From NCBI GenBank assembly GCA_964415365.1, contig CAYPYW010000001.1:46912-110911 (forward strand): 64,000 bases of DNA. Reading direction: 5' to 3'. Source of the stretch: Hydromicrobium sp964415365 (GTDB lineage: Bacteria; Actinomycetota; Humimicrobiia; Humimicrobiales; Humimicrobiaceae). Shown here piece by piece: positions 34,553-43,219 of the stretch (its first letter is position 1; each line of letters begins with the position of its first letter). The translations under genes and the position numbers were made by a program. The notes beneath the pieces are model-generated. The model was given only the letters and a program-made list of their open reading frames with translations, was not told the DNA's origin and did no database searches.

Positions 34553-36022
34553 TTAGGATTTTATAATTACTCCTCCTCCTATTAAGGTGTCACCAATATA
34601 AAAAACTGCTGATTGCCCGGGTGTAATAGCTTTTTGAGGCCTATCAAATATTACAGAGGCTGTTTTTTTGTTTTCAATTCTTATTTCAGAAAGAGTTTCC
34701 TTGAAATTATATCTTATTTTAACCATTGCTTTAAAATTGTTTCGGGGAAGACTGCCAGCAATAAAGTTGATGTTTTTAACCTTAAGTGATTTCTGCAGAA
34801 TATCTTTTTCTTCGCCTGCTATAATAATATTTTTTTCAGGTATTATTTCTTTTACATAAAGCGGTTTTGAGTAGCTTACGCCAAGACCTTTTCTCTGACC
34901 TATAGTATAAAAGGGATATCCCTTATGTGTTCCGATAATCTCTCCTCTAGTATTTAAAATAGTCCCTTCTTTTATATTTTGGAGCTTTGATGCCAGGAAT
35001 GAATGATAATTATTTTCTGGTATAAAACATATATCCTGGCTTTCGCTCTTCTTTTCTAAAAAGGGGAATATCCTGCTTGTTTCATTTTTTATATCATCCT
35101 TGGAAAAGACTCCTATAGGTGTTTTAATCCTTGATAGTTGATCCTGGTTGAGTTTCCATAACACATAACTCTGGTCTTTACTTTTATCAAATCCTTTTTT
35201 AATTTCAAGAAGTCCGGTATCAGGTGATTTTTCAATTCTGCAGTGATGACCGGTAGCCAGATAGCTTATACCGAGAGTTTTTATTTTTTCTAAAAGTGCT
35301 CCAAATTTAATATATTTATTACACTCCACGCAGGGATTAGGAGTGTGTCCATTTTGGTATTCCAGACAGAACGGATTGATTATATTTTCCTCGAATGGCT
35401 GAATAAGGTTTATTACAATATGTGGGATATTAAGTTTAAGAGATACCTTTCTTGCGGCCTCAATATCTTTACGCGAACAGCAGGTTTTAGTATTTTTCTT
35501 CCAGTCAAAATCATCGGGAAGCAATTTCATGGTAATTCCGATTACTTCCCAGCCTTCATCTTTTAAAAGTTTAGCAGCCATGGAACTGTCAATTCCTCCA
35601 CTCATGGCAACTGCTACTCTCTTAGTATTTTTTTTATAAATATTTCTGGTATGTGGTTTTGAAATATAATCACTGATTAAATTGTTCAGAGCATTTATAG
35701 CTGTATCCAACACATATCTTTTTCTTAAAGGAAATTTTCCAAGGTATCTTTCTAATTCTTTTTCAGTTATAAGAGTAGATTTAATAATGTCCTTGTTTTT
35801 AATCAGAGTGGTAAGGTAACTTGCTGTGGCAATAGTATAACTACAGCCTGATGCTTTAAATTTTATGTCACTGATTATATTTTTGTCTATTCTTGCTGTT
35901 AATTTTATATGACTACGGCATTTAATTCCGGTATTGTTACCAGAGGCATCAGGGTGTAGTATTTTGCCGACATTAAATGGTTTTTTAAAATGTAATGTTA
36001 AATTTGAGTTCAAGTTTCTCAT
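34553..36022 (-). CDS. mnmA: tRNA 2-thiouridine(34) synthase MnmA with N-terminal NifU/IscU-like domain
   Basis: 489 aa, about 120 longer than ordinary MnmA. Residues 1-125 resemble the NifU/IscU scaffold: NPGN-type region HPDASGNNTGIKCRS with C35 and KASGCSYTIATASYL with C60; the third usual Cys is absent (LGKFPLRKRYVLD). From about 130 it is MnmA: PP-loop VAVAMSGGIDSSMAAKLL, NPCVECNKYIKFG with the first catalytic Cys, GHHCRIE, KSQDICFIP with the second, and the C-terminal barrel with TPGQSAVFY. It thiolates U34 of tRNA Lys/Glu/Gln. The fused domain may supply sulfur or an Fe-S cluster; that is inference. Confidence 0.87.
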   Translation of the reverse strand: MRNLNSNLTLHFKKPFNVGKILHPDASGNNTGIKCRSHIKLTARIDKNIISDIKFKASGCSYTIATASYLTTLIKNKDIIKSTLITEKELERYLGKFPLRKRYVLDTAINALNNLISDYISKPHTRNIYKKNTKRVAVAMSGGIDSSMAAKLLKDEGWEVIGITMKLLPDDFDWKKNTKTCCSRKDIEAARKVSLKLNIPHIVINLIQPFEENIINPFCLEYQNGHTPNPCVECNKYIKFGALLEKIKTLGISYLATGHHCRIEKSPDTGLLEIKKGFDKSKDQSYVLWKLNQDQLSRIKTPIGVFSKDDIKNETSRIFPFLEKKSESQDICFIPENNYHSFLASKLQNIKEGTILNTRGEIIGTHKGYPFYTIGQRKGLGVSYSKPLYVKEIIPEKNIIIAGEEKDILQKSLKVKNINFIAGSLPRNNFKAMVKIRYNFKETLSEIRIENKKTASVIFDRPQKAITPGQSAVFYIGDTLIGGGVIIKS

Positions 36023-36111
36023 AATAACTATTTATTCGCCTGGATAATTATACGATATTATGTAAAATATTATACAGATTAGTTTTTTATTTCGTAAATT
36101 TTTACATCCTT

Positions 36112-37776
36112 ATGATCAAGTCAAGAGAGATAAAAACCGGAAAATTTTATTATCATAATCTGTTCAGGGATTATATTTTTAATTTTGAAAATATCAGTGA
36201 ATATTATGAGTATGATTACAGGAGTATAGATAACTATAAAAAGAGAGTTATTGACCTTAAAGCACACTATGATGAAAAAAACAGGGTAAAAATTTACAAT
36301 ATTCTGAAGAACTATAATAAAAAGATTGGCTGTAGCCAAAAAACTTTAGAAAATATAGAAAAACTTAAAAATCAAGAATCAGCAGTCATCATAGGGGGAC
36401 AGCAACCCGGATTTTTAACCGGCCCCATATTTATAGTATATAAAATACTCACCATTCTAAAATTAAGCAGTTTTCTCCAGAAGGAACTGGAGATACCTAT
36501 AGTTCCATGTTTCTGGAATGCATCGGATGATAGTAATGCGGATCAGGTTGATAACTTAAATATAATTGATGGTGAAATTGTAAATATCAGGCTTAATCTA
36601 CCGGATTTTGATCAAAAGACAAGATATTCGGATATTTATCTTACTGAAGACAGGTTTAAGGAGGCGATTAAGGAACTGGAAAACCTGCTTTATCCTACCA
36701 GTTTCAAATCTGAGATTATTGATTTTTTCAAAGATAACCTGTCTGATATTTTAAAGAATTGTTCGGATGCTGAAAGCAAGATAAATATTTCTTCTTTTTT
36801 TTCAAGCATAATTGCCAGGATGTTTTCAGGTTATGGTCTTGTAATCGTGGATCCTGCTGATATTGAACTAAAGAAATTAAGTTACAGCCTGTTGGAATTT
36901 GATGTAAGTAACCATCACGAGATAAGTCGTCTGATAAACTCCACTGGTGAAAAACTAAATAGCAGCGGCTATCACAGTCAGTTAAACTCTATGCCGGGAG
37001 TGCTTGATTTTTTTTACTGTGAGGACGGCGTCCGGGACAAAATATACTCGGGTAGAGATGATTCATTTGAGATTGCAGGTAAGAGATATAACAAGAAAGA
37101 ATTCTGGGATTTAGTGAAGGAGAATCCTGCAGATATTAGCATGAATGTGGTATTAAGGCCTTTATTTCAGGACAGAGTGTTGCCAGTGTTATGTTCGATT
37201 GGTGGTCCGGGGGAATCAAGTTACTTTGCTCAGATCAAGCCGGCCTATGATTTTTATAATCTAAAAATGCCAATCATATACCCCCGGTTTTCTGCAACTA
37301 TAATTGAGAAGAAAATAAGAAAGCTATTTGAAAAGTTAAAAATTACTGATGTGTTGCTGGAATCAGATAAAGAGCGGGTAGTCAGGGAAATAGTTGGGAA
37401 AAGGCTGGAGATCAATCTGGAAGGATTAATGCTGGATCTGGAGGGTGACATCCAGATAAGGCTGGAAAAATTGGAGAGAGTTTTTTTAGATTTTGAAATG
37501 AATATTTCGGATTCTTTTGATAGAATTAAAAGAAATCTGAAAAAAGAGATAAAAGTTTTGAACAAGAAACTGTATTCTGAATTAAAAAGACAGAATGAAT
37601 TTGTTGTTGAGAGCATAAATAAGATTTATGCCAATATTTTTCCGGATGGCAATTTGCAGGAACGTGAAATTAATATAATCAGTTATTTGAATAAATACAG
37701 CTTTGGATTTGTGGATGATATATATTCTGTTATAAAGCCGCTGGATTTTTCGCATAAATTTTTAGAGATTGTTTAA
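36112..37776 (+). CDS. bshC: bacillithiol synthase BshC (cysteine-adding enzyme)
   Basis: Adds cysteine to glucosaminyl-malate, the last step of bacillithiol synthesis. The 554-aa length and motifs VIIGGQQPGFLTGPIFIVYK near residue 92, VPCFWNASDDSNADQVDN, VLRPLFQDRVLPVLCSIGGP near 347 and IIYPRFSATIIE match the family; a C-terminal coiled coil covers about 430-510. It starts the bshC-bshB-bshA operon: bshB begins directly after its stop codon. Confidence 0.92.
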   Translation: MIKSREIKTGKFYYHNLFRDYIFNFENISEYYEYDYRSIDNYKKRVIDLKAHYDEKNRVKIYNILKNYNKKIGCSQKTLENIEKLKNQESAVIIGGQQPGFLTGPIFIVYKILTILKLSSFLQKELEIPIVPCFWNASDDSNADQVDNLNIIDGEIVNIRLNLPDFDQKTRYSDIYLTEDRFKEAIKELENLLYPTSFKSEIIDFFKDNLSDILKNCSDAESKINISSFFSSIIARMFSGYGLVIVDPADIELKKLSYSLLEFDVSNHHEISRLINSTGEKLNSSGYHSQLNSMPGVLDFFYCEDGVRDKIYSGRDDSFEIAGKRYNKKEFWDLVKENPADISMNVVLRPLFQDRVLPVLCSIGGPGESSYFAQIKPAYDFYNLKMPIIYPRFSATIIEKKIRKLFEKLKITDVLLESDKERVVREIVGKRLEINLEGLMLDLEGDIQIRLEKLERVFLDFEMNISDSFDRIKRNLKKEIKVLNKKLYSELKRQNEFVVESINKIYANIFPDGNLQEREINIISYLNKYSFGFVDDIYSVIKPLDFSHKFLEIV

Positions 37777-38508
37777 ATGATAAACGAAAAGAAAATTAGA
37801 ATAGATGCCCTTGCCTTTAGTCCTCACCCGGATGATGCAGAGATGGGCTGCGGCGGGCTTCTCTTAAAATTGAAGGATAAAGGGTACAGCACGGGAATAA
37901 TAGATCTTACCAGAGCCGAGTTATCTACTAATGGTAGTCTGGGGACAAGAGAAAGAGAAACAAAAGAAGCGTCAAGAATATTGGGATTGGATGTAAGGGA
38001 AAATCTGGAACTTGAGGATGCCAACATAAAGAATGATTTTGAAAGCAGATTAAAAGTAATAAACGTAGTAAGGAAATACAGACCAGCACTTGTTCTTATG
38101 CCTTTCTGGAGAGACAGACATCCCGATCACGAAAATTCCTATAAGTTGCTGAAAGATTCAATTTTTATTTCCGGGCTAAAAAAATTCAAAACCAGGCTGG
38201 AGTATTATAGACCCTACGTGGTAATTAGCTATATGCTTCATTATGAATTTGAGCCCAGTTTCATAGTTGATATAAGCCAGTATTATAAAAAGAAATTCAG
38301 TGCGGTTGCTGCTTATAAATCTCAGTTCTATAGTGATGTGGAGAAAAGAGTGACTACATATATAGCTTCCAAATATTTCTTTGATATTATTAACAGCAGA
38401 CATCAATGTTCAGGTTTAAAAGTAAGATCGGAATATGGTGAGCCATATTATATAGAATCCGATATTAAGATTGATGATCCGCTGGAATTTTTTAAGTATC
38501 TGAAATAG
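37777..38508 (+). CDS. bshB: N-acetylglucosaminyl-malate deacetylase BshB
   Basis: Zn-dependent LmbE/PIG-L family deacetylase, second step of bacillithiol synthesis. Zinc ligands are in SPHPDDAEMGCGGLLL at residues 13-28 and in RDRHPDHENSYKLL near 110. TRAELSTNGSLGTRERETK and LELEDANI are typical of BshB1. 243 aa. Its ATG directly follows the bshC stop, and 43 bases separate it from bshA. Confidence 0.93.
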   Translation: MINEKKIRIDALAFSPHPDDAEMGCGGLLLKLKDKGYSTGIIDLTRAELSTNGSLGTRERETKEASRILGLDVRENLELEDANIKNDFESRLKVINVVRKYRPALVLMPFWRDRHPDHENSYKLLKDSIFISGLKKFKTRLEYYRPYVVISYMLHYEFEPSFIVDISQYYKKKFSAVAAYKSQFYSDVEKRVTTYIASKYFFDIINSRHQCSGLKVRSEYGEPYYIESDIKIDDPLEFFKYLK

Positions 38509-38551
38509 GATCGGGATATTTTTAAAACCTTTTGATTGGTGAGTATATATT

Positions 38552-39667
38552 ATGAATATTGGAATGACCTGCTATCCAACTTACGGTGGGAGTGGAGCTG
38601 TAGCCACAGAATTAGGCATGGAACTGGCAAAAAAAGGTCACATCATCCATTTTATAAGCTATGGCCTTCCGTTCAGGTTGAATAAATTCTATAAAAATAT
38701 TTTTTTCCATGAAGTTGAAACAATGGAGTATTCACTTTTCAAATATCCCCCTTATAGTCTCTCATTGAGTGCAAAAATGGCTGAAGTCATAGAATCTGAA
38801 AAACTGGATCTACTTCATGTACATTATGCTATGCCCCACGCAGCTTCGGCTTATCTGGCAAAAAAAATAGTAGGGGGCGGAATTAAATTTATAACTACCC
38901 TGCATGGAACCGATATTACTCTTGTGGGGAATCATCAGTCTTTTTATAGAATAACAAAATTCAGTATAGAAGAAAGCGATGGTGTTACCTGTGTTTCTAA
39001 TTATCTGAAAGAAACGACTGAAGGGATTTTTAAGACAGTTAAGGAGATGGAGGTAATTTACAATTTCGTGGATACTGAAAAGTATAAAAGGACCTCCAAA
39101 AGCAGGGAAAATATAGAATCTATTGACAAGGATGATAAAATAATTATTCATATTTCCAATTTTAGGCCAGTTAAAAGAATAGAAAACATTGTGAAAGTAT
39201 TCCACGTGGTTGGTAAAGAAGTAAAAAGTAAATTACTTCTGGTGGGCGATGGACCGGATATATGCAGGATCAGAAGTTTGGTGTATAAATTGAATCTGGA
39301 AGATAAAGTACTTTTTCTTGGCGTACAGGAAAACGTAGTCCCGCTTCTTAACATCAGTGATGTTTATATGCTTCCTTCAAGAAGTGAGGGTTTCGGACTT
39401 TCTGCGCTGGAAGCTTTAAGTTGTGAAGTTCCTGTTGTTGGTACAAATGTGGGGGGACTTAAAGAGGTGGTTGAACACGGGAAATCAGGTTTTGTATTTG
39501 ACCCGGAAGATATTGATTCTATGAGTGAAGCAGTCATTAAAATACTTGGAAGCAAGGAAACCAGGTTAAAAATGGGTGTTGAAGCCAGAAAAAGGGCAAA
39601 ACTTTTTGACGGGAAGTTAATAGTACCCCAGTACCTGAAGTATTATAAAAAAATTTTAAATAACTAA
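38552..39667 (+). CDS. bshA: N-acetyl-alpha-D-glucosaminyl L-malate synthase BshA
   Basis: GT4 retaining glycosyltransferase joining GlcNAc to L-malate, first step of bacillithiol synthesis. The N-terminal CYPTYGGSGAVATELG (residues 6-21), LHVHYAMPHAASAYLAK near 90, TLHGTDITLVG near 116 and the nucleotide-sugar site SRSEGFGLSALEALS near 277 are characteristic. 371 aa. With bshC and bshB the complete biosynthetic set is present in one operon. Confidence 0.94.
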   Translation: MNIGMTCYPTYGGSGAVATELGMELAKKGHIIHFISYGLPFRLNKFYKNIFFHEVETMEYSLFKYPPYSLSLSAKMAEVIESEKLDLLHVHYAMPHAASAYLAKKIVGGGIKFITTLHGTDITLVGNHQSFYRITKFSIEESDGVTCVSNYLKETTEGIFKTVKEMEVIYNFVDTEKYKRTSKSRENIESIDKDDKIIIHISNFRPVKRIENIVKVFHVVGKEVKSKLLLVGDGPDICRIRSLVYKLNLEDKVLFLGVQENVVPLLNISDVYMLPSRSEGFGLSALEALSCEVPVVGTNVGGLKEVVEHGKSGFVFDPEDIDSMSEAVIKILGSKETRLKMGVEARKRAKLFDGKLIVPQYLKYYKKILNN

Positions 39668-39678
39668 TAAATTTATTA
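39665..39678. repeat. AT palindrome, copy 1
   Basis: A 14-base perfect palindrome (TAATAAATTTATTA) at the end of bshA. A 12-base core copy recurs at 39755-39766. The 39668-39837 stretch between bshA and the protease gene is extremely AT-rich and also contains a stem of about 12 bp (TAAAATATTTTT with its complement, roughly 39681-39720). Confidence 0.3.
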
Positions 39679-39754
39679 CTTTAAAATATTTTTTTATATA
39701 TTTTCTTATAAAAATATTTTACAATAAGTTTTATTAAAAATATAATAATAATTT

Positions 39755-39766
39755 AATAAATTTATT
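39755..39766. repeat. AT palindrome, copy 2, overlapping a promoter
   Basis: AATAAATTTATT, the same palindromic core as at 39665, overlapping by two bases the -35 box of the promoter for the protease gene. It could be an operator, but composition alone makes such palindromes fairly likely here. Confidence 0.3.
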
Positions 39767-39793
39767 GACTATCCAAAAAAAAGAAAATATAAT
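39765..39793 (+). promoter_or_regulatory. promoter of the serine protease gene
   Basis: TTGACT (39765-39770) and TATAAT (39788-39793) with a 17-base spacer, 66 bases before the preferred ATG 39859. Confidence 0.6.
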
Positions 39794-39858
39794 TAAACAA
39801 ACTATATATATATTAATAAAAAAATGTGAATTTTTAAATGATGAGGTTAGGGGACATA

Positions 39859-41013
39859 ATGAGTAAAAAAGTATTTAGATGGCTGTTATTTTGTTTAATT
39901 CCAATCTTTTTGCTGAGTTTTTCAAGTGTGGGCTGTGGTACCCCAAAAGTCTCGTATGAGCTTACTCCCCAGGATGAGGTACTTTTGACACAACCTTCTG
40001 TATGTTTTGTGACTACTTATTACTGGGGTTATGTTCTTGATCCGTGGGATAATGTATGGAGTGATCCTTATTATGAGGCTTTTGTCGGAACAGGTTTTTG
40101 TGTGAATCCCGATACAGGTCATATCATTACTGCTGGCCATATGGTGGAGATTAGTGAGGCAGATTTTAAATATGATCTGATATATACTTATTTAACCGAA
40201 ACCTACGGCAGCGATCTTGATCCGTGGACGGATGATGATTGGAACTGGGCGTATGAAAATATAAGAGTTGAGGGGTTTGAAGGCGGTCCATACGACAGAG
40301 AGGTTTATACACAATTTAATATTGCCAGTTCGGGAATACCCGATAATCCAGCTGATAATGAAACTTTTATAAGAGCAGAAGTAATAGATTACAGCGGCTG
40401 GGATCAAAGGGATATTGCTCTTATAAGAATACAACCGCAAACCGGAAGGGCTCTTTCAAGTGTGATTGTTGGGGACTCTTCAATGGTAGAAGTACAGGAT
40501 AGTCTTACCATTATAGGATATCCATGGACTTCTGACATTGGTCAGGAAAACATAATGAATCCTACCATAACCAGTGGTAATATAAGTGGTAGGCTAATGC
40601 TCAGTGGTACGGAAGTACTTCAGGTTCAGGGAGATGCCAGACCTGGAAATAGTGGAGGGCCGGTTCTAAATGACAGTGGTCAGGTAATAGGAATACTTAC
40701 CATGCTTACGGATGAGACAAATAATTACTTAAGGCCCAGTAATGATATAAAAGAGGTGTTAACGAGGAATGGAGTTACCAACAAACTGGGAATGGTTGAT
40801 GAAGAGTTCAAGCAGGGACTGGTTATGTACAGGTTAAAATATTATTCGGAAGCTATAAATCACTTCAATAATGTGCTGAATCTGAATCAAAAGCATCTCT
40901 TGGCTCAGGAGTATAGATCCAAAGCACAGGAAGCTATAAATAGAGGTGAAGACGTTGAGTTTAAAGAGGGAACAGAGGTTGAAATAATGGGAGCAGGAGA
41001 ATCAGCAGAATAG
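39859..41013 (+). CDS. trypsin-like serine protease lipoprotein with C-terminal TPR-like region
   Basis: Secreted chymotrypsin-fold (S1C/HtrA-like) protease without a PDZ domain. AGGGGA before ATG 39859 favours this start over ATG 39838. The signal peptide (KKVFRWLLFCLIPIFLLSF) ends in a lipobox-like SVGC. The catalytic triad reads as His in HIITAGHMV, Asp in RDIALIRI and Ser in RPGNSGGPVL. The last 60 residues (FKQGLVMYRLKYYSEAINHF, LNLNQKHLLAQEY) resemble a TPR pair that may bind a partner. It is transcribed alone between its own promoter and a strong terminator. Confidence 0.83.
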   Translation: MSKKVFRWLLFCLIPIFLLSFSSVGCGTPKVSYELTPQDEVLLTQPSVCFVTTYYWGYVLDPWDNVWSDPYYEAFVGTGFCVNPDTGHIITAGHMVEISEADFKYDLIYTYLTETYGSDLDPWTDDDWNWAYENIRVEGFEGGPYDREVYTQFNIASSGIPDNPADNETFIRAEVIDYSGWDQRDIALIRIQPQTGRALSSVIVGDSSMVEVQDSLTIIGYPWTSDIGQENIMNPTITSGNISGRLMLSGTEVLQVQGDARPGNSGGPVLNDSGQVIGILTMLTDETNNYLRPSNDIKEVLTRNGVTNKLGMVDEEFKQGLVMYRLKYYSEAINHFNNVLNLNQKHLLAQEYRSKAQEAINRGEDVEFKEGTEVEIMGAGESAE

Positions 41014-41056
41014 TAAGTTATAAAAAATGGAAATATGTAAATAAATATTGAATTTG

Positions 41057-41098
41057 ACAGGGTTTGAGCCGCAGGAGGTTCAGACCCTGTTTTTTTTC
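41057..41098 (+). terminator. Rho-independent terminator
   Basis: A 14-bp stem (41057-41070 with 41077-41090, two G-U pairs) closes a 6-base loop and is followed by eight T residues. It ends the protease transcript. An open frame that begins inside this hairpin at 41064 is therefore not read from its first codon. Confidence 0.92.
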
Positions 41099-41165
41099 TT
41101 TTTTAATTGTTTTAGTAATATTTCTATGCTATTATATTTTTTCAAATAAATTTTCAGTAATTATT

Positions 41166-41318
41166 ATGAATACAAACAGGGAAAACTTTACAGACAAATT
41201 TAAAAACGAGTCTACAAGTACTCATTTTGCTGGTAATATGAAAAGTGTTACTGCTCTTTCTCTGTGTATTCTTTTAATTTTAGTTAGTCTACTGATTCTA
41301 GTCGGTATTCTATCCTGA
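41166..41318 (+). CDS. possible 50-aa membrane protein
   Basis: ATG 41166 opens 50 codons: a polar, charged N-terminal half (MNTNRENFTDKFKNES) and one hydrophobic helix (LSLCILLILVSLLILVG). No clear ribosome site is present and it lies between a terminator and the ilvD leader region. Composition suggests a real small membrane protein, but evidence is thin. Confidence 0.35.
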   Translation: MNTNRENFTDKFKNESTSTHFAGNMKSVTALSLCILLILVSLLILVGILS

Positions 41319-41365
41319 TTACAGGATAATTATTCCCGTTTACCTTAACCTAATAATCCTGTAAT
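41311..41365 (+). promoter_or_regulatory. two mutually exclusive hairpins ahead of ilvD
   Basis: TATCCTG (41311-41317) can pair with CAGGATA (41322-41328). ATTACAGGAT (41318-41327) can instead pair with ATCCTGTAAT (41356-41365), a 10-bp stem followed by TATCTTTTAT. The segment 41322-41327 is shared, so only one can form. This is either a terminator for the small ORF or an attenuator-like switch for ilvD. Confidence 0.4.
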
Positions 41366-41449
41366 ATCTTTTATCAGAATCTCAAAGTGTTGGTTATGCT
41401 TTATTGATTTAAATACATATTAAAGAAATTTCAAAGGACAGGAGGAGAA

Positions 41450-43108
41450 TTGAGAAGTGATATTATGAAAAAGGGGGTTGAAAGATTACCTCACAGATCG
41501 ATTTTTAAGTCTTTAGGATATACTGATGAAGAAATAAAAAAGCCTATAATTGGAGTTGTAAATTCGGCTAATGAGTTAATACCCGGTCATATGCATCTTG
41601 CGAATATTGCAGAGGCTGTAAAAGCAGGAGTCAGGATAAGCGGAGGTACACCCCAGGAGTTCTCGACAATTGGTGTATGTGACGGTGTAGCTATGAATCA
41701 TATAGGAATGAAATATTCTCTTGCTACCAGAGGAATAATAGCAGATAGCATAGAAGCGGTATCTATGGCTCATCCCTTTGATGGCCTGGTGTTGATATCA
41801 TCCTGCGATAAGATTGTACCGGGGATGATTATGGCGGCACTCAGGTTAAATATTCCTTCTATTGTAATAAGCGGGGGGCCAATGCTGGCTGGAAAATTTA
41901 ATGATCAGGATATTGACTACAACTCTTGCTATGAGGCTATTGGGAAGTATAAAAGAGGTAAGTATACAGAGGAAGATTTGAGAGTAATAGAAGAGGAAGC
42001 CTGTCCTACCTGTGGAAGTTGCTCGGGAATGTTTACTGCTAATTCGATGAACTGTCTTTCAGAAGCAATAGGTATAGCTCTGCCCGGAAACGGTACTATT
42101 CCTGCCTTTTATTCCAAAAGATTGAGGTTGGCAAAGGCGGCAGGAATGAAAATTATGGATCTTGTAAATAATAATGTTAAACCCAGGGATATAGTAACCA
42201 TAGAAGCGGTCAAGAACGCACTTGCAGTTGATATGGCACTTGGCTGTTCTACCAATACTATCCTGCATCTTCCTGCAATTGCCAGTGAAGCGGGAATCAA
42301 GTTTACTCTGGAGCTTGTAAATGAAATAAGCAGCAGAACACCTAATCTGTGCAGATTAAGCCCGGCTGGCAAACATCATCTTGAGGATTTATATAGTGCC
42401 GGTGGTGTGGAAGCAATTATGAATGAGCTTTTAAAAAATGGACTTATTAATGGAGAGCTGGAAACCGCAAGTGGGAAAAAAGTAAGGGAGAATATATCAG
42501 GTGTTGAGATTTTAAATAAAGAAGTTATAAGAGAAGTTTCCGATCCGTATATCAAGGATGGAGGTATCGCTATTTTGTGGGGTAACCTTGCTCCTAAAGG
42601 GTGTGTGGTCAAAAAGTCAGCTGTGGATCCGTCAATGTATTATTATAAAGGAAAAGCAAGGGTATTTGATAGTGAAGATGAGTCCCTGGAAGCTATAATG
42701 AATGGAAAAATAAATTCTGGAGATGTGGTAGTAATAAGATACGAAGGCCCTAAGGGGGGACCGGGAATGAGTGAAATGCTCGCTCCCACATCAGCTATAG
42801 CCGGAGTTGGCCTGGATAAGGAAGTTGCTCTCATTACAGACGGAAGGTTTTCTGGTGCTACCAGAGGAGCTTCTATTGGCCACGTATCACCGGAAGCACA
42901 GGCAGGAGGGCCTATTTGTATTGTGAAAGAAGGAGACTTTATTGAAATAAATATACCGGAAAATAAGATAAACCTGCTGGTGAGTGACGAGGAAATAAAG
43001 AAGAGGATGAAGAACTGGCAGCCTCCCGCGATAAAAGTAAAAGAAGGTTATCTTGCCAGGTATTCAAAGCAGGTAACTTCAGCGGCGGAAGGGGCGGTAC
43101 TGAAGTAA
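41450..43108 (+). CDS. ilvD: dihydroxy-acid dehydratase
   Basis: Fe-S dehydratase of valine, isoleucine and (via oxoisovalerate) leucine and pantothenate synthesis. The start is TTG 41450 after GGAGGAG, giving the family's usual N-terminus MRSDIMKKGVERLPHRS. Cluster cysteines lie in SSCDKIVPGM near residue 122 and CPTCGSCSGMFTANSMNCL near 195. The C-terminal GRFSGATRGASIGHVSPEA is intact. 552 aa. It opens the ilvD-ilvB-ilvN-aminotransferase-serA-leuACD-cimA run. Confidence 0.96.
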   Translation: MRSDIMKKGVERLPHRSIFKSLGYTDEEIKKPIIGVVNSANELIPGHMHLANIAEAVKAGVRISGGTPQEFSTIGVCDGVAMNHIGMKYSLATRGIIADSIEAVSMAHPFDGLVLISSCDKIVPGMIMAALRLNIPSIVISGGPMLAGKFNDQDIDYNSCYEAIGKYKRGKYTEEDLRVIEEEACPTCGSCSGMFTANSMNCLSEAIGIALPGNGTIPAFYSKRLRLAKAAGMKIMDLVNNNVKPRDIVTIEAVKNALAVDMALGCSTNTILHLPAIASEAGIKFTLELVNEISSRTPNLCRLSPAGKHHLEDLYSAGGVEAIMNELLKNGLINGELETASGKKVRENISGVEILNKEVIREVSDPYIKDGGIAILWGNLAPKGCVVKKSAVDPSMYYYKGKARVFDSEDESLEAIMNGKINSGDVVVIRYEGPKGGPGMSEMLAPTSAIAGVGLDKEVALITDGRFSGATRGASIGHVSPEAQAGGPICIVKEGDFIEINIPENKINLLVSDEEIKKRMKNWQPPAIKVKEGYLARYSKQVTSAAEGAVLK

Positions 43109-43219
43109 TTTTATGAATTCTATATGTTTTAATTTTTTAAAAAAGAATAAAAAATGATATAATTATCCAATCATTTCAAGTGTTATAAAGTTGTTACAAA
43201 TATAGGGAGTGAAACTACA

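Noticed and set aside
41064..41165. Upstream part of an 84-codon open frame ending at 41318
   Set aside because: Its first codons lie inside the Rho-independent terminator hairpin and T-tract. Only the part from ATG 41166 is worth keeping.
41311..41328. Independent short hairpin as a terminator
   Set aside because: No T-tract follows the 7-bp stem; it is treated only as an alternative to the longer hairpin.
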